Source of the DNA: Streptomyces sp. Alt3
Lineage (GTDB): Bacteria > Actinomycetota > Actinomycetes > Streptomycetales > Streptomycetaceae
Length of the DNA stretch: 64,000 nt
Reading direction: 5' to 3'
NCBI RefSeq assembly: GCF_030719215.1
Contig: NZ_CP120983.1
Coordinates: 1 to 64,000 of the forward strand
The translations under genes and the position numbers were made by a program. The notes beneath the pieces are model-generated. The model was given only the letters and a program-made list of their open reading frames with translations, was not told the origin of the DNA and did no database searches. Below, in pieces: positions 16,544 to 25,352 of this stretch; within the stretch, counting starts at the first letter, position 1; every line of letters begins with the position of its first letter.

Positions 16544-18108
16544 CAGCGGGCCACCGTGCCCACGGTGTACTCACCGGAGGCTTTGGCGTCGCCGTGCTTG
16601 ACCTTCATCTGGGCCACGCCCCGCCCCTCGGGGAACACGGCGCGCCAGTCGCCGGTCAGGTGGAGTTCGTCGGTGCCCATCATCGCGACGACGGCCAGAC
16701 CGGCCTGGTGAGCCTTGTAGGCCTTGCCCCACAGGTTCGCGTAGGCCTGGGAGTGGATGATGTGCATCCAGTCGGGGCGGACCATCTCGCGGTTGTGGAT
16801 CGACTCCCCCATGGTGCTGATGAACTTCGAGTACATGGCCTTGACGTACTCCAGCGTCAGCGTGTCCCGGTTCTCGATCGCCTCGTCACGCGCGGCCGAC
16901 AGCAGCTTGCGCAGCGCGTCCAGGAAGTTCTCCGTCGCGCCGGAGGTCCACGACTCGTGGATGACGGGGGCGTCGGTCAGCCCGTACTTGGGGCCGGAGA
17001 GGCGCTGCAGGAGCCGTAGCGTGCTGTTGGTGACCCAGAGGGCGCCGGGTTCGTCGCGGTCGCCGATCGGGTCCGGAAGGTGCGGGTGGGCCCACTCGGC
17101 GGGGGTGATCAGGTGGACGCCGGAGCGCTTCGGGTCGACACCATCCGAGCCTGTGCTGTGCTCCAGCTTCCCGATCGGCAGCCAGCACTTGAGCGCCGAC
17201 AGGTAGGCCGCGTTCACGTCCAAGGCGGTGACCTTGACGTCCCCGGGGGCCCGCAGCGAGTAGCCGGGGTGGTGGAACTTGGGGCGGGCCTCCCAGATCT
17301 GGTCCGGGTCCTTCTTGCTGGGCTTCTTCAGGATGTCGGGCAGGGCCGGGTAGGCGGTGTAGTCGTAACGGGCGGTCGCGCGTGTCTCGTTGAACAGGTG
17401 CATCACATCGGGAATCGCCCGCTTGATCAGCGCCTTCAACGCAGCTTCCTCATCCCCACCGGCACGCTCCGCTTCCTCCTGGACCGCGCGGGCAATCAGG
17501 GCCGTGGTGTCAGCCTGAGCACGGGCCGCGCTGCGGGCGCGGCGCTCCGGCCGGCCGGGCACCGGCGCCGGAGCCGGTGAGGCAGGTGCCGCCGGGGCGG
17601 CGGCCGGTGCTGCTGCCGCCGTCGGACTGGCGGCAGCAGCAGCGGCCTGTGGGGCGGCGGGCTGGCACAGGCCGCCGGAGTGCAGCGGGCGCCCGTCAGT
17701 CGATTGATAGGCCGTCTCGATACCGCAGCGGATACACGGGCCGGGGTCGCCCTCGATGGCACGCCCGTCCAGGCCGCGCAGCGTCTCCGGGGCCGCGGCG
17801 AACGCGGGCGGGAACGGGGCGGAATCCGCGGTGGGTTCGAGGGTAGCTGCGGGTGCGGAGGTGGCCGGGTAGATCTCGGCCAAGCCCTTGAGCAGCTTCA
17901 GGTACGGCAGGCGCCCGGGCGGCGTCGGATCACTGTGACCCGTCTCCCAGTTGGCAACCGTGGTCCGCCCGACACCGACCGCCGCTGCGACCTGCGCGCG
18001 GGACAGGCTCGCGGCCTCCCGCAGACGCTGACGCTCGGCCGGGGACGGCATCGACGCGTTCAGCCGTGCTTCCTCAAGCAGCGCTTCCACCCTGTTCTCC
18101 TGACTCAT
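16543..18108 (-). CDS. tap: Telomere-associated protein Tap
   Basis: Tap binds the 3' overhang of linear Streptomyces replicons and recruits the terminal protein. The N-terminus has an XRE helix-turn-helix (LSRAQVAAAVGVGRTTVANW), then a long Ala/Pro-rich linker (about residues 125-200). The conserved C-terminal half contains LKKPSKKDPDQIWEARPKFH, VTALDVNAAYLSALK, SGPKYGLTDAPVIHESWTSG and EYVKAMYSKFISTMGES, which I recognise as the Tap core. At 521 residues it is shorter than the roughly 740-residue S. lividans protein. Tpg follows with a 1-bp overlap. Confidence 0.88.
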   Translation of the reverse strand: MSQENRVEALLEEARLNASMPSPAERQRLREAASLSRAQVAAAVGVGRTTVANWETGHSDPTPPGRLPYLKLLKGLAEIYPATSAPAATLEPTADSAPFPPAFAAAPETLRGLDGRAIEGDPGPCIRCGIETAYQSTDGRPLHSGGLCQPAAPQAAAAAASPTAAAAPAAAPAAPASPAPAPVPGRPERRARSAARAQADTTALIARAVQEEAERAGGDEEAALKALIKRAIPDVMHLFNETRATARYDYTAYPALPDILKKPSKKDPDQIWEARPKFHHPGYSLRAPGDVKVTALDVNAAYLSALKCWLPIGKLEHSTGSDGVDPKRSGVHLITPAEWAHPHLPDPIGDRDEPGALWVTNSTLRLLQRLSGPKYGLTDAPVIHESWTSGATENFLDALRKLLSAARDEAIENRDTLTLEYVKAMYSKFISTMGESIHNREMVRPDWMHIIHSQAYANLWGKAYKAHQAGLAVVAMMGTDELHLTGDWRAVFPEGRGVAQMKVKHGDAKASGEYTVGTVAR

Positions 18109-18126
18109 ATCGCGACCCTAGCGCAT

Positions 18127-18159
18127 TTGGACGACTTCCGGCGCCAGATTGGACGTCCA
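18127..18159. promoter_or_regulatory. Operator-like repeats in the tap/helicase spacer
   Basis: The divergent spacer holds two TTGGACG motifs (18127-18133 and 18149-18155). The second lies in the perfect 10-bp palindrome TGGACGTCCA (18150-18159). This placement could let the Tap helix-turn-helix or another regulator control both the tap-tpg operon and the helicase. Binding is inferred, the symmetry is read directly. Confidence 0.5.
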
Positions 18160-18268
18160 GTGAACAATTCTTGTCTGTGTGCGCTACGGTCGTCATCAGC
18201 ACATCGGAACGGCGACGCGGGGGCAACGGCGTCCGGTGCTTGGGACGCCGTTGTTCTCGGGAGTGGGC

Positions 18269-20884
18269 ATGCAGGGTGTTATCTCGCTTCGGCCGCATCA
18301 GGTCGAGGCCGTGGACTCGATCATCGAAGGCCTGACCCTCCCCCTGGACGGCACGGTGCCGGCTGCGGGGCGGCGCGGGCAGGTGCACATGTCGACCGGA
18401 TCGGGCAAAACGATCACAGCGGCCGTGGCCGCGCTGCGGATGGTTCCCAGGGGGGTGGTCGGCGTCCTGGTCCCGACCCTGGATCTCCTCACCCAGACCG
18501 TGGAGGCCTGGCGGGCGGTCGGGCATAAGGCTCCGGCCGTCGCGGTGTGCAGCCTAGGCGCCGATCCGCTGCTGGAAGCACTCGATGTGCGGTGCACGAC
18601 CAACCCCACCCAACTCGCCCTCTGGACCGGCCATAACGGTCCCATGCTCGTGTTCGCGACGTACGCCAGCCTGTCCCCGCAGGGGCTCGTCGACGACCAG
18701 GGCGACGAGGAGAACGGCGCCGCGCCGGGCGCCCTGGAACGCGCACTGCGCGGCTCCTACGGCCAGACCATGCGCCCCTTCGACCTCCTGGTCGTCGACG
18801 AGGCCCACAGAACTTCGGGTGATCTTGGTAAGGCGTGGGCGTCCGTGCATAACCAGGCGCGGATCCCTGCGGTGCGGCGCCTGTACATGACGGCCACCCC
18901 CCGGCTGTGGGAAGCGGCGCCCGGAAGTGCCGGCGCGGACGAAACCGGCGGGCGCCTGGTCGCCTCCATGGACGACGTCGATCTCTACGGCAACGTGCTG
19001 TTCGAGTTCGGACTGATGGAAAGCGTCGAGCGTGGCGTCCTGGCCCGCTTCGAGATCGACGTCCTGGAGATCCGGGACCCACAGGCACCCGGGCCCGACG
19101 CGTCGGTGGAGGAGCGGCGCGGCCGGTGCCTCGCCGCGCTGCAAGAGGCGCTGCTCAAGCACGCGGACGAGTCGGGCGTGCGGTCGTTCATGACGTTCCA
19201 CTCTCGGACCCTGGACGCCATGGCCTTTGCGCGTGCGCTGCCGGAGACGGCGGCCGAGCTCCACGCGACCGACCCCGTGACCTATCCGGGGCGGGTCGGT
19301 GCGGAGTGGCTGTCCGGCGAGCACCCCGCCACGCACCGCCGCACTGTGCTGGGCAGGTTCGCGGACGGCATCGACGCAGAGGGGTGGGTCACCGACCTCG
19401 GTGTCCTCTCCAGCTGCCGGGTCCTCGGCGAGGGCGTCGACATCAGGGGCAAGCGCGGCGTCGGCGCCGTGGTGTTCGCCGACACCCGCAGCTCCCCCGT
19501 GGAGATCGTGCAGATCATCGGGCGGGGCCTGCGCCAGGACCCCGGCGAAGGAAAGATCAGCCGCATCATTGTGCCGGTGTTCCTGGAGCCCGGCGAGGAC
19601 CCCTCCGACATGATGGCGTCCGCCAGTTACCGCAGCCTCGTAGCGGTGCTCCAGGGCCTGCGTGCGCATGACGCCCGGGTCATCGAGCGCCTGGCCCTGC
19701 CCACCACCACGGCCCGGGGGAAGGCGACGTCCGTCGTCGCGCTCGATCCCGACCGCGAGGACACCGAGGACTGCCAGGAGCACGACGCCGACCAGAACCA
19801 GGAGCAGACCGCCACGGCCCCGGCCGGGACCGAGCACGACACGGCGGGGACCTCCGACGAGGACGAGACCGGCACCGACGCGGACGAGGAGGAACACCCG
19901 GGCGCCGGAGTCCCGTTGCTGCGGTTCTCCCTCCCCCGGGATCCGGGGACCGTCGCACTGTTCCTGCGAACCCGCGTCCTGCACCCCGACTCCGAAATCT
20001 GGCTCACCGGCTACAACGCCCTGCGCCACTGGGTAGCCAAGCACGGCAACGCCGAGGTGCCGCTGGACGAGGTGGTGGAACTCGGTGAAGACCGCATCCC
20101 CTATGCGCTGGGCGCATGGGTCAGCGAGCAGCGCCGCGCCTTCCGCCTCGGCACGCTCAAGGCATGGCGGGCCGAGCTGCTGAACGAACTCGGGATGGTG
20201 TGGTCGGTCGCGGACGCCGGATTCTGGAAAAACCTCACCGCGGCCCGTACCTACTACGCGGTGCACGGCACCCTCGCCGCCCCGAAGGACACCGTGGTCG
20301 AAGGAGTGGCGGTCGGTCAGTGGCTCGCCAACCTCCGCAAGGCCGGCGGGCTCGGCACGGACCAGGAACGGGCCGGGGAACGGCGGGCCGCGCTGGAAGC
20401 CATCGACCCGGAATGGTGCCCCGAGTGGTCGGTGGAGTGGCAGCGCCACTACGCCACCGCCCGCGCACTGCTGGCCGAGGAAGGCGGGCTGACCAAGGTT
20501 CTGCCCGGCGTCCTCGTCCACGGCTACGACGTCGGCGCATGGATCAACCGGCAAGGCGAACACGCGGTGTGGACCAAACTGCTACCCGAGCAGCACAAGC
20601 GGCTGGAAGCGCTCGGGCTGACTCCTCTGCCCGCAGTGCCGGCCAGGAAGACGGCGTCCACGGCCGGGGCGTTCGAGCGAGGTGTCCTCGCACTGGAGCA
20701 GTACCGGGCCCGCACCGGCACCGTGACCGTCCCCCGAACCCACATCGAAACCGTCGTCGTCGACGGCCAGGAGCACGGGGTGAAGCTGGGTGTATTCCTC
20801 ACGAACAGCAAGACCCGCAGGGCCAAGATGACCGCCGACAAACTCGCCGTCCTCGCCGCCCTCGGACTGGACTGGGCAGCCTGA
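18269..20884 (+). CDS. Large DEAH-box helicase with helicase-associated repeats
   Basis: Of two in-frame ATGs, the one at 18269 has GGGAG upstream, giving 871 residues. Motifs: Q-like LRPHQVEAVDSIIEG, Walker A STGSGKT (about 42-48), DEAH in LLVVDEAHRTSG, motif III YMTATPRLWE, and helicase-C with GEGVDIRGKRGVGAVVF and QIIGRGLRQDPG. An acidic linker (about 525-575) leads to three or four Trp-rich HA repeats (WSVEWQRHYATARALL and similar). Helicases of this type lie near the ends of Streptomyces linear replicons (TtrA-like) and are proposed to act in end processing or transfer. Being divergent from tap-tpg fits such a role. Confidence 0.88.
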   Translation: MQGVISLRPHQVEAVDSIIEGLTLPLDGTVPAAGRRGQVHMSTGSGKTITAAVAALRMVPRGVVGVLVPTLDLLTQTVEAWRAVGHKAPAVAVCSLGADPLLEALDVRCTTNPTQLALWTGHNGPMLVFATYASLSPQGLVDDQGDEENGAAPGALERALRGSYGQTMRPFDLLVVDEAHRTSGDLGKAWASVHNQARIPAVRRLYMTATPRLWEAAPGSAGADETGGRLVASMDDVDLYGNVLFEFGLMESVERGVLARFEIDVLEIRDPQAPGPDASVEERRGRCLAALQEALLKHADESGVRSFMTFHSRTLDAMAFARALPETAAELHATDPVTYPGRVGAEWLSGEHPATHRRTVLGRFADGIDAEGWVTDLGVLSSCRVLGEGVDIRGKRGVGAVVFADTRSSPVEIVQIIGRGLRQDPGEGKISRIIVPVFLEPGEDPSDMMASASYRSLVAVLQGLRAHDARVIERLALPTTTARGKATSVVALDPDREDTEDCQEHDADQNQEQTATAPAGTEHDTAGTSDEDETGTDADEEEHPGAGVPLLRFSLPRDPGTVALFLRTRVLHPDSEIWLTGYNALRHWVAKHGNAEVPLDEVVELGEDRIPYALGAWVSEQRRAFRLGTLKAWRAELLNELGMVWSVADAGFWKNLTAARTYYAVHGTLAAPKDTVVEGVAVGQWLANLRKAGGLGTDQERAGERRAALEAIDPEWCPEWSVEWQRHYATARALLAEEGGLTKVLPGVLVHGYDVGAWINRQGEHAVWTKLLPEQHKRLEALGLTPLPAVPARKTASTAGAFERGVLALEQYRARTGTVTVPRTHIETVVVDGQEHGVKLGVFLTNSKTRRAKMTADKLAVLAALGLDWAA

Positions 20885-20981
20885 CCACGGATGCTGATGA
20901 AGGCCCGCACCCAATCGGGCGGTTTCTAGCGGTCGTTGCAACACGTTCGTAGTGGTGTACCGACGCTTGAGGGGTCTTGCT

Positions 20982-21260
20982 TCACTTCCCGTCGGTGTCG
21001 GCGGGGAGTGAAGCATCTTCGGGTGTCGTGTCTTCGGGTGGTCTGCGGTATCGGCCCATGCTGGCCATGACCAGGACTGTCATGGCCGGGGCTGCGAGCC
21101 CGTAGGCCAGGGGAAGGGTGTCCTTCAGCAGGTTGAACAGAACGAGCACGCTGATGAGGCCGATGATCAGCAGGGGGCGTCGAATGATGTGCCGCGCGGC
21201 GATTTTGAAGCGCTGGCCCGCCCGGGCTTGGGTGAATCGTTCCCATTCTGACGCCGCCAT
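20982..21260 (-). CDS. Small membrane protein, member 2 of a three-paralogue family
   Basis: The 92-residue protein has the same plan as 3429-3704 and 25876-26136: SEWERFTQARAGQRFKIAAR, HIIRRP, a hydrophobic segment (LLIIGLISVLVLFNLL), a second one ending MASMGRYRRP, and an acidic tail. AAGGTGA precedes the ATG. It is the most divergent of the three. It lies just downstream of the helicase on the opposite strand. Confidence 0.65.
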   Translation of the reverse strand: MAASEWERFTQARAGQRFKIAARHIIRRPLLIIGLISVLVLFNLLKDTLPLAYGLAAPAMTVLVMASMGRYRRPPEDTTPEDASLPADTDGK

Positions 21261-21626
21261 GCCATCACCTTAGGGCTGGTCTGTGTGTCCGGTGCGGGAT
21301 CGGCCTCCTTGGCTGGATGCTCAGAGCAGTTGACGCAGGCGCTCGGCCGGGGTTTCCCAGTCACATCACTGCCGCAGCACACATGATCTTTCGCATGCCG
21401 TGCCCAATGGTGCCCCCGCCCTCAGGGCACCGGCACCACCCCTGTCTCACCCGCGAGAGCTACCGCACCGCCCCGGGGCAACCGGCCGGGGCGGCACACT
21501 GACCGACGCAACACGCCTCGGGCACCCCCGACCAACACGACACCCGTAACCGGCCCCCGGAAGCCCTCGTTACCAAGACACTGGCAGAGCAGCCCGTCCC
21601 CCGTCGGGCCGCTCGCCACCGCCCAC

Positions 21627-21663
21627 CGAACGCCCCGCAGACCCGAGCGTCGCGGGGCGTTCG
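21627..21663. terminator. Perfect 12-bp hairpin
   Basis: CGAACGCCCCGC (21627-21638) pairs with GCGGGGCGTTCG (21652-21663) around a 13-nt loop. No well-supported gene ends nearby, so it may belong to a lost gene or act as a boundary. Confidence 0.55.
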
Positions 21664-21789
21664 TCGTAACCCGGACGCCCGAACCTTCCACCCCGGGCCG
21701 TGTGTCGACGCCCAGGGCCGCCTTTCCGATCACCGGACCGGCGACCACTCCTCGCCGGTCCGGAACCCCCTCCCCACGTGAAGGCACCG

Positions 21790-21920
21790 GCCCACCGGAA
21801 ACCGGCGTGGCACCCCGGGCCGGCTGACACCCTGAGCGCATGACCGAGCCAGCTCGCCACCACCACGGTGCCTGCGGTCAGTACGCCTACCCACAGCGTG
21901 TTGTCGGCCATGGCGCCCAT
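21790..21920 (-). pseudogene. N-terminal scrap of a small membrane protein
   Basis: The frame MGAMADNTLWVGVLTAGTVV followed by VASWLGH looks like the start of a short Streptomyces membrane protein. The sequence loses protein character within about 35 codons. It is treated as a remnant; the rest of 21300-22020 shows no supported gene. Confidence 0.3.
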
Positions 21921-22022
21921 TCTCGGGCCGGGCCCGGATTTCGCCATGTCACGCTCAGCCGCCCGCACACTTCCGGAGAAGTCGACTCACATGGGACGGA
22001 AGGAGAGCTGCGGCGTCCAGGC

Positions 22023-22877
22023 TCACTGGGCGCGGCAGGTCCTGAGGTAGCTGAGGAACGATGCCTGCAGCCCGGTCACATGCGTCTCGTGCATGAGTGC
22101 GCTGGTGACTGATCCGCTGCGTGAGGTGAGGCGGTGAAGGAACGTGGCCGCGTTCTTCGCGAGATTCTGGTAGACCGCCAGGTCTCCGAGCATCTCCTGC
22201 TCATTGAAGGTCACGTGCAGCTTGGTGTCGGGCAGGGTGTCACCCATGGCTTCAAGCCGAGCGAAGACCTGACTGTCCGCATGGACGATGCCGGGGCTGC
22301 CCGCGCCGATGCTCTCGAAGAAGGTGCTCGTGGTGAGCCAGGCGTAGAGACTGAAGAGTCCGCCATAGGAGTAGCCGAAGAGACCGTGACCGCCCGGGGC
22401 TGTGCCGTAGTCGCGTTCGATTCGCGGGTGCAGGTCGTCGGTAAGGAAGTTCAGGAACATGTCCCCGCGGCTGTCGCTCAATTCAGCGAGGTAGGCGTCG
22501 GCTTGCTCGCGAGTCGTCACACCCCTTTCGACCCCTATTTCCACCGCATCGATGTACTCCTTCGCGATGGGTTCGCCGGGCGGCACGAGGTCGCGGTTGC
22601 GCAACCGCTCCCAGCGCTCGGCTTCCTCGCCCGCGTAGCCCACGCTGACTTGGACGTAGGGCTGAATCGCCTGCATGGGGTCCAGTTGCGTGACGATGAG
22701 TGGGGCGGTCATGCCTACGGCCCAGTTGCCGTCGAGCACGTACACGACAGGCGCTGACGCTGTGGCAGGGTCGTAGTTCGGTGGCGTGGTGACCCAGACG
22801 CCGTAGTCGTGCCCACTGCTGGAGCGCATCTCGAAGTAGTCGGTGTGGGGGAGGCAGCCCTGCCACATGGTGCTCAT
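22023..22877 (-). CDS. Alpha/beta hydrolase of the esterase D/IroE type
   Basis: The 284-residue protein has the putative-esterase fold used by siderophore and S-formylglutathione-type esterases. It has the early strand APVVYVLDGNWA, the nucleophile elbow GLFGYSYGGLFSLY (Ser in GYSYGG, about residue 170) and a late histidine in LMHETHVTGLQAS. There is no signal peptide, so it is cytoplasmic. Its ATG overlaps the stop of the upstream amidohydrolase remnant (ATGA), and a TetR gene is divergent, so it was part of a regulated two-gene unit. The substrate is unknown. Confidence 0.85.
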   Translation of the reverse strand: MSTMWQGCLPHTDYFEMRSSSGHDYGVWVTTPPNYDPATASAPVVYVLDGNWAVGMTAPLIVTQLDPMQAIQPYVQVSVGYAGEEAERWERLRNRDLVPPGEPIAKEYIDAVEIGVERGVTTREQADAYLAELSDSRGDMFLNFLTDDLHPRIERDYGTAPGGHGLFGYSYGGLFSLYAWLTTSTFFESIGAGSPGIVHADSQVFARLEAMGDTLPDTKLHVTFNEQEMLGDLAVYQNLAKNAATFLHRLTSRSGSVTSALMHETHVTGLQASFLSYLRTCRAQ

Positions 22878-23224
22878 CTGAGGTCCTTTACGATTCTGCC
22901 GGCCTGGATGACGAGGACGGCGTTGGTGGGGTCGGAGAACAGTTCCGGGTCTTCCAGCGGATTACCGTTCCAAAAGAACGAGGTCTGCCCGCGCGCCGGG
23001 GGTGACGAGAAGTGCGGCTGGATCGGGCTCGACAGGCCCAGGTGGACGTGAGCGTCGATCAGGCCCGGCGTCATCGTCAGTCCCTCGACATCGAGACGCT
23101 CGCCGTGCGCGCTGGAGACGCCAAGGCGGGTGATGCGGCCGTTCTCGATCATGAGGCCGAGCTTGCTGGGGTCGCGCTCTGATGCGTGGATGACCGTCGC
23201 GCCGGCCACATGAGCAGGTCTCAT
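22874..23224 (-). pseudogene. Amidohydrolase with large internal deletion
   Basis: The N-terminus is a normal amidohydrolase start (VIHASERDPSKLGLMIENGR) ending in the metal-binding strand GLIDAHVHLGLSSPIQPHF. After a short junction the frame jumps to a typical amidohydrolase C-terminus (GNPLEDPELFSDPTNAVLVI, then QAGRIVKDLR). About 300 residues with the remaining metal ligands are missing, so no activity is expected. The GGAGG site, ATG at 23224 and the 4-bp overlap with the esterase are intact, so it may survive as a translated leader. Confidence 0.8.
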
Positions 23225-23240
23225 CGTCGATCCTCCGCCG

Positions 23241-23276
23241 TTGCGAATCTTCTTTTCCAATGGATAAACTGCGGGA
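23241..23276 (+). promoter_or_regulatory. Promoter and TetR-type operator in the divergent spacer
   Basis: TTGCGA (23241-23246) and TAAACT (23265-23270) are spaced by 18 bp in front of the TetR gene. The transcription start would fall at or next to its GTG codon at 23277, implying a leaderless message. The inverted repeat TTTTCCAATGGATAAA (23253-23268) overlaps this promoter and is a good site for autoregulation. Confidence 0.55.
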
Positions 23277-23870
23277 GTGATCCTGTCAACCTCGCAACCC
23301 AACGGCAGCGCGCGCGAGCGACTCCTGGTACGGCTTCTCGGCGCCTTCGGTGAGGCCCTTCCCCCGCCGGAGATGTCGCTCCGTGAGATCGCCACCCGGA
23401 TCGGGTCAAGCCACGCCCTGTTGCGCTACCACTTCGGGTCGCTCCCGGGCGTCTTGGCCGCCATGCTCACGGCCCAGCGATCCCGTGATAGCGAGGCGCT
23501 TCTGGAGGCGGCCCAGCAAGGCACCTTCGACGATTTCGTCGGGGCGATCTGGCGTGCTTACACCCGTCCGGAGCAGCTGTCGCGTGTCCGCGGCTTCTTC
23601 TACGTCGTCGGACTGGCCGCGTACGCACCCGACGACTTCCGTGAGTTCGTGGAGTCGATCGACGACCTGACCGTGATGCTGTCCTCACTCGCGGAACGTG
23701 AAGGGCTCAAGGCGAAGGACGCACGGGAAGTGGCCACCATCACCATTGCCGCGATTCGCGGTCTCCTCCTGCAGGAACTCCTCACTCCCGGAACCCGCTC
23801 GGAGGACGCGGTCACCCTGATCTTGCGCATGCGCGAGGGCCGACCCGCTCCACGACGTCCGGAACGTTGA
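23277..23870 (+). CDS. TetR-family repressor
   Basis: The 197-residue protein has an N-terminal TetR helix-turn-helix (LREIATRIGSSHALLRYHFG, with the YHF signature) and an all-helical ligand-binding domain. It is divergent from the amidohydrolase/esterase unit across a 52-bp spacer containing an inverted repeat, so it most likely controls that unit and itself. The start is the GTG at 23277; the lack of space for a ribosome binding site suggests leaderless translation. Confidence 0.85.
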   Translation: MILSTSQPNGSARERLLVRLLGAFGEALPPPEMSLREIATRIGSSHALLRYHFGSLPGVLAAMLTAQRSRDSEALLEAAQQGTFDDFVGAIWRAYTRPEQLSRVRGFFYVVGLAAYAPDDFREFVESIDDLTVMLSSLAEREGLKAKDAREVATITIAAIRGLLLQELLTPGTRSEDAVTLILRMREGRPAPRRPER

Positions 23871-24143
23871 GCTTTCGCGCCTCCAGGGCGGCCCGAAGCT
23901 GCGTGCCCTGCCCGTATGCCTCGTCGCCGGTGACCCACGGAGCCTCCACCCCGGCGTCCAGTGCGGCAGCGATCATCTCCAAGGCCAAGTGGGGTTTGGT
24001 CGCGAACCGCACCTCGCCGGGGATGCCGACCGCCTGACGGCGTTCGGGATCGGTGCACACCCAGAATGTTCAGGCAGGTAGAGCCGTCGGTCGATCAACG
24101 CCCGTCCCCGGCCGGTTGCGTAGGCGAGGAAGGCGCCGATCCG
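23826..24143 (-). pseudogene. IS701-type transposase fragment
   Basis: Read on the minus strand with one frame change near 24058, the segment gives FLAYATGRGRALIDRRLYLP, then CTDPERRQAVGIPGEVRFAT, then APWVTGDEAYGQGTQLRAAL. This is the middle of an IS701-family DDE transposase, with the second catalytic Asp in VTGDEAYG. Both ends of the protein are missing. It overlaps the 3' end of the TetR gene. Confidence 0.75.
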
Positions 24144-24145
24144 AC

Positions 24146-24223
24146 CGGCTCAGGAATCGTGCACCTGATGCCACGTCTGCGCAGGTAGGCGCGATTCGCG
24201 CGAGAAGAGTACGCCTTATCGCC
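24146..24223 (-). pseudogene. Tiny IS5-type transposase fragment
   Basis: Twenty-six codons reading GDKAYSSRANRAYLRRRGIR and ending CTIPEP match the segment around the second Asp of Streptomyces IS5-family transposases. It is fused end to end with the IS701 fragment on one side and a broken secreted-protein gene on the other, marking a deletion junction. Confidence 0.65.
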
Positions 24224-24230
24224 CCGCCCC

Positions 24231-25017
24231 GCAGCGATCCACGTAACGGTCCAAGCCGCGGTCGCCGCGCCCTGGAACCGGCCGCCCGGCTCCGTGTAGG
24301 AGGGGCGCTCGTAGAGGTGCCCGCAGTCCGGCGACGACGCTTTACCCCGGGACTTCGCGTACGGGGTGCCGGGGCCGTGGCAGGTGACCGTGGTGCCGTC
24401 GCCCATCGCCCATCGCCCACCGCACCCGGGTGACCTTGGCGGTGGCGGTGACGCCGCAGGCCGTGGCCGTAGCGGTCGCCGGACCGAACGTCGTCGGCGA
24501 CGGCGTTGCCCACATCCACATCGGCATCCCGACCACATACGTCCCCGCGGCCCGGGGGGGCCGGCCACTGCCGGGGGCTCCAGGCGCATCGAGGCGACCG
24601 CCCGCCGCGCCACGGCTTCCGGGTCGATGACCGGGGCGGCGTCCGGGGCCTGGCCGTCCGCGATCCACACCGTCCACGCGCCCTGCTGAACCGGACAGTT
24701 CACCCCGTAGACCGCGCCCTTCTCCGAGCGATCGTGCCCTTTCCAGAACATGTTCTCGGCAGGGGGCTGCGGATCCAGGCGGGCATACGTACACGACGGC
24801 TTCGAGGATCCGGAGGACCCGCCCGAAGCTCCAGCGGGCGTGGCGGGTCCGCCCGCCGCGCCGTGCGCGCCGCGCCGTGCGCGCTGCCGCCGTCCGAGGC
24901 GCAGACCGTGATGGTCAGCGCCGTGCCTTCGCAGATCCCGCCGCTCTCGCCTCCGTGCGCGGCCGGGACCAGGACGGCGGCCAGGACCACCGCGGCCGCC
25001 GTTGCTCGCTTCAACAC
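24231..25017 (-). pseudogene. Secreted protein gene with frameshifts
   Basis: From the GTG at 25017 the frame encodes a signal peptide (ATAAAVVLAAVLVPAAHGGE). After frame changes follow TYARLDPQPPAENMFWKGHD, VVGMPMWMWATPSPTTFGP and GPGTPYAKSRGKASSPDCGH. This set belongs to a common Streptomyces secreted beta-rich protein of unknown function. The C-terminus is lost at the junction with the IS5 fragment near 24230. The start overlaps the stop of the upstream fragment, as in intact two-gene versions. Confidence 0.7.
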
Positions 25018-25175
25018 GTCTGCGTTCCGTCCGGGGTGAACGTGGTGATGATCCAGCCGTCGTCCCATTTCTCTGCCGTCGCCGATGCGAGGTACCGGCG
25101 CGGCTGAGCACTGGGCATGGGGAGGGCCTGTCCCTTCCTGGTGCTGTACGTCTGCCACTTCGAGATGTCCGTGCA
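25011..25175 (-). pseudogene. C-terminal fragment of the partner gene upstream of the secreted protein
   Basis: The frame reads KWQTYSTRKGQALPMPSAQP, then EKWDDGWIITTFTPDGTQTC, and stops at 25011-25013 overlapping the start of the secreted-protein pseudogene. It looks like the end of the protein usually encoded just before it in Streptomyces. The N-terminal part is missing. Confidence 0.5.
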
Positions 25176-25352
25176 GTGGCTCTGTCCACGAGAACCGTGA
25201 GAACAGCGATTGTCGAGGCGTTTCGGAGTCACTTGGTGATTGACAGGCTCGTGATTGTCGATGAGAACTGACGGCGATGGAGCGGCTGCAGCCGTCGAAG
25301 CACGTGGTGGCAGAAGCGAAACTCGCGCTGGCCATTGGCGAGCCTCAGCTCA

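Noticed and set aside
18554..20563. 669-codon minus-strand frame inside the helicase
   Set aside because: Antisense shadow caused by third-position GC bias; the plus strand has complete helicase motifs.
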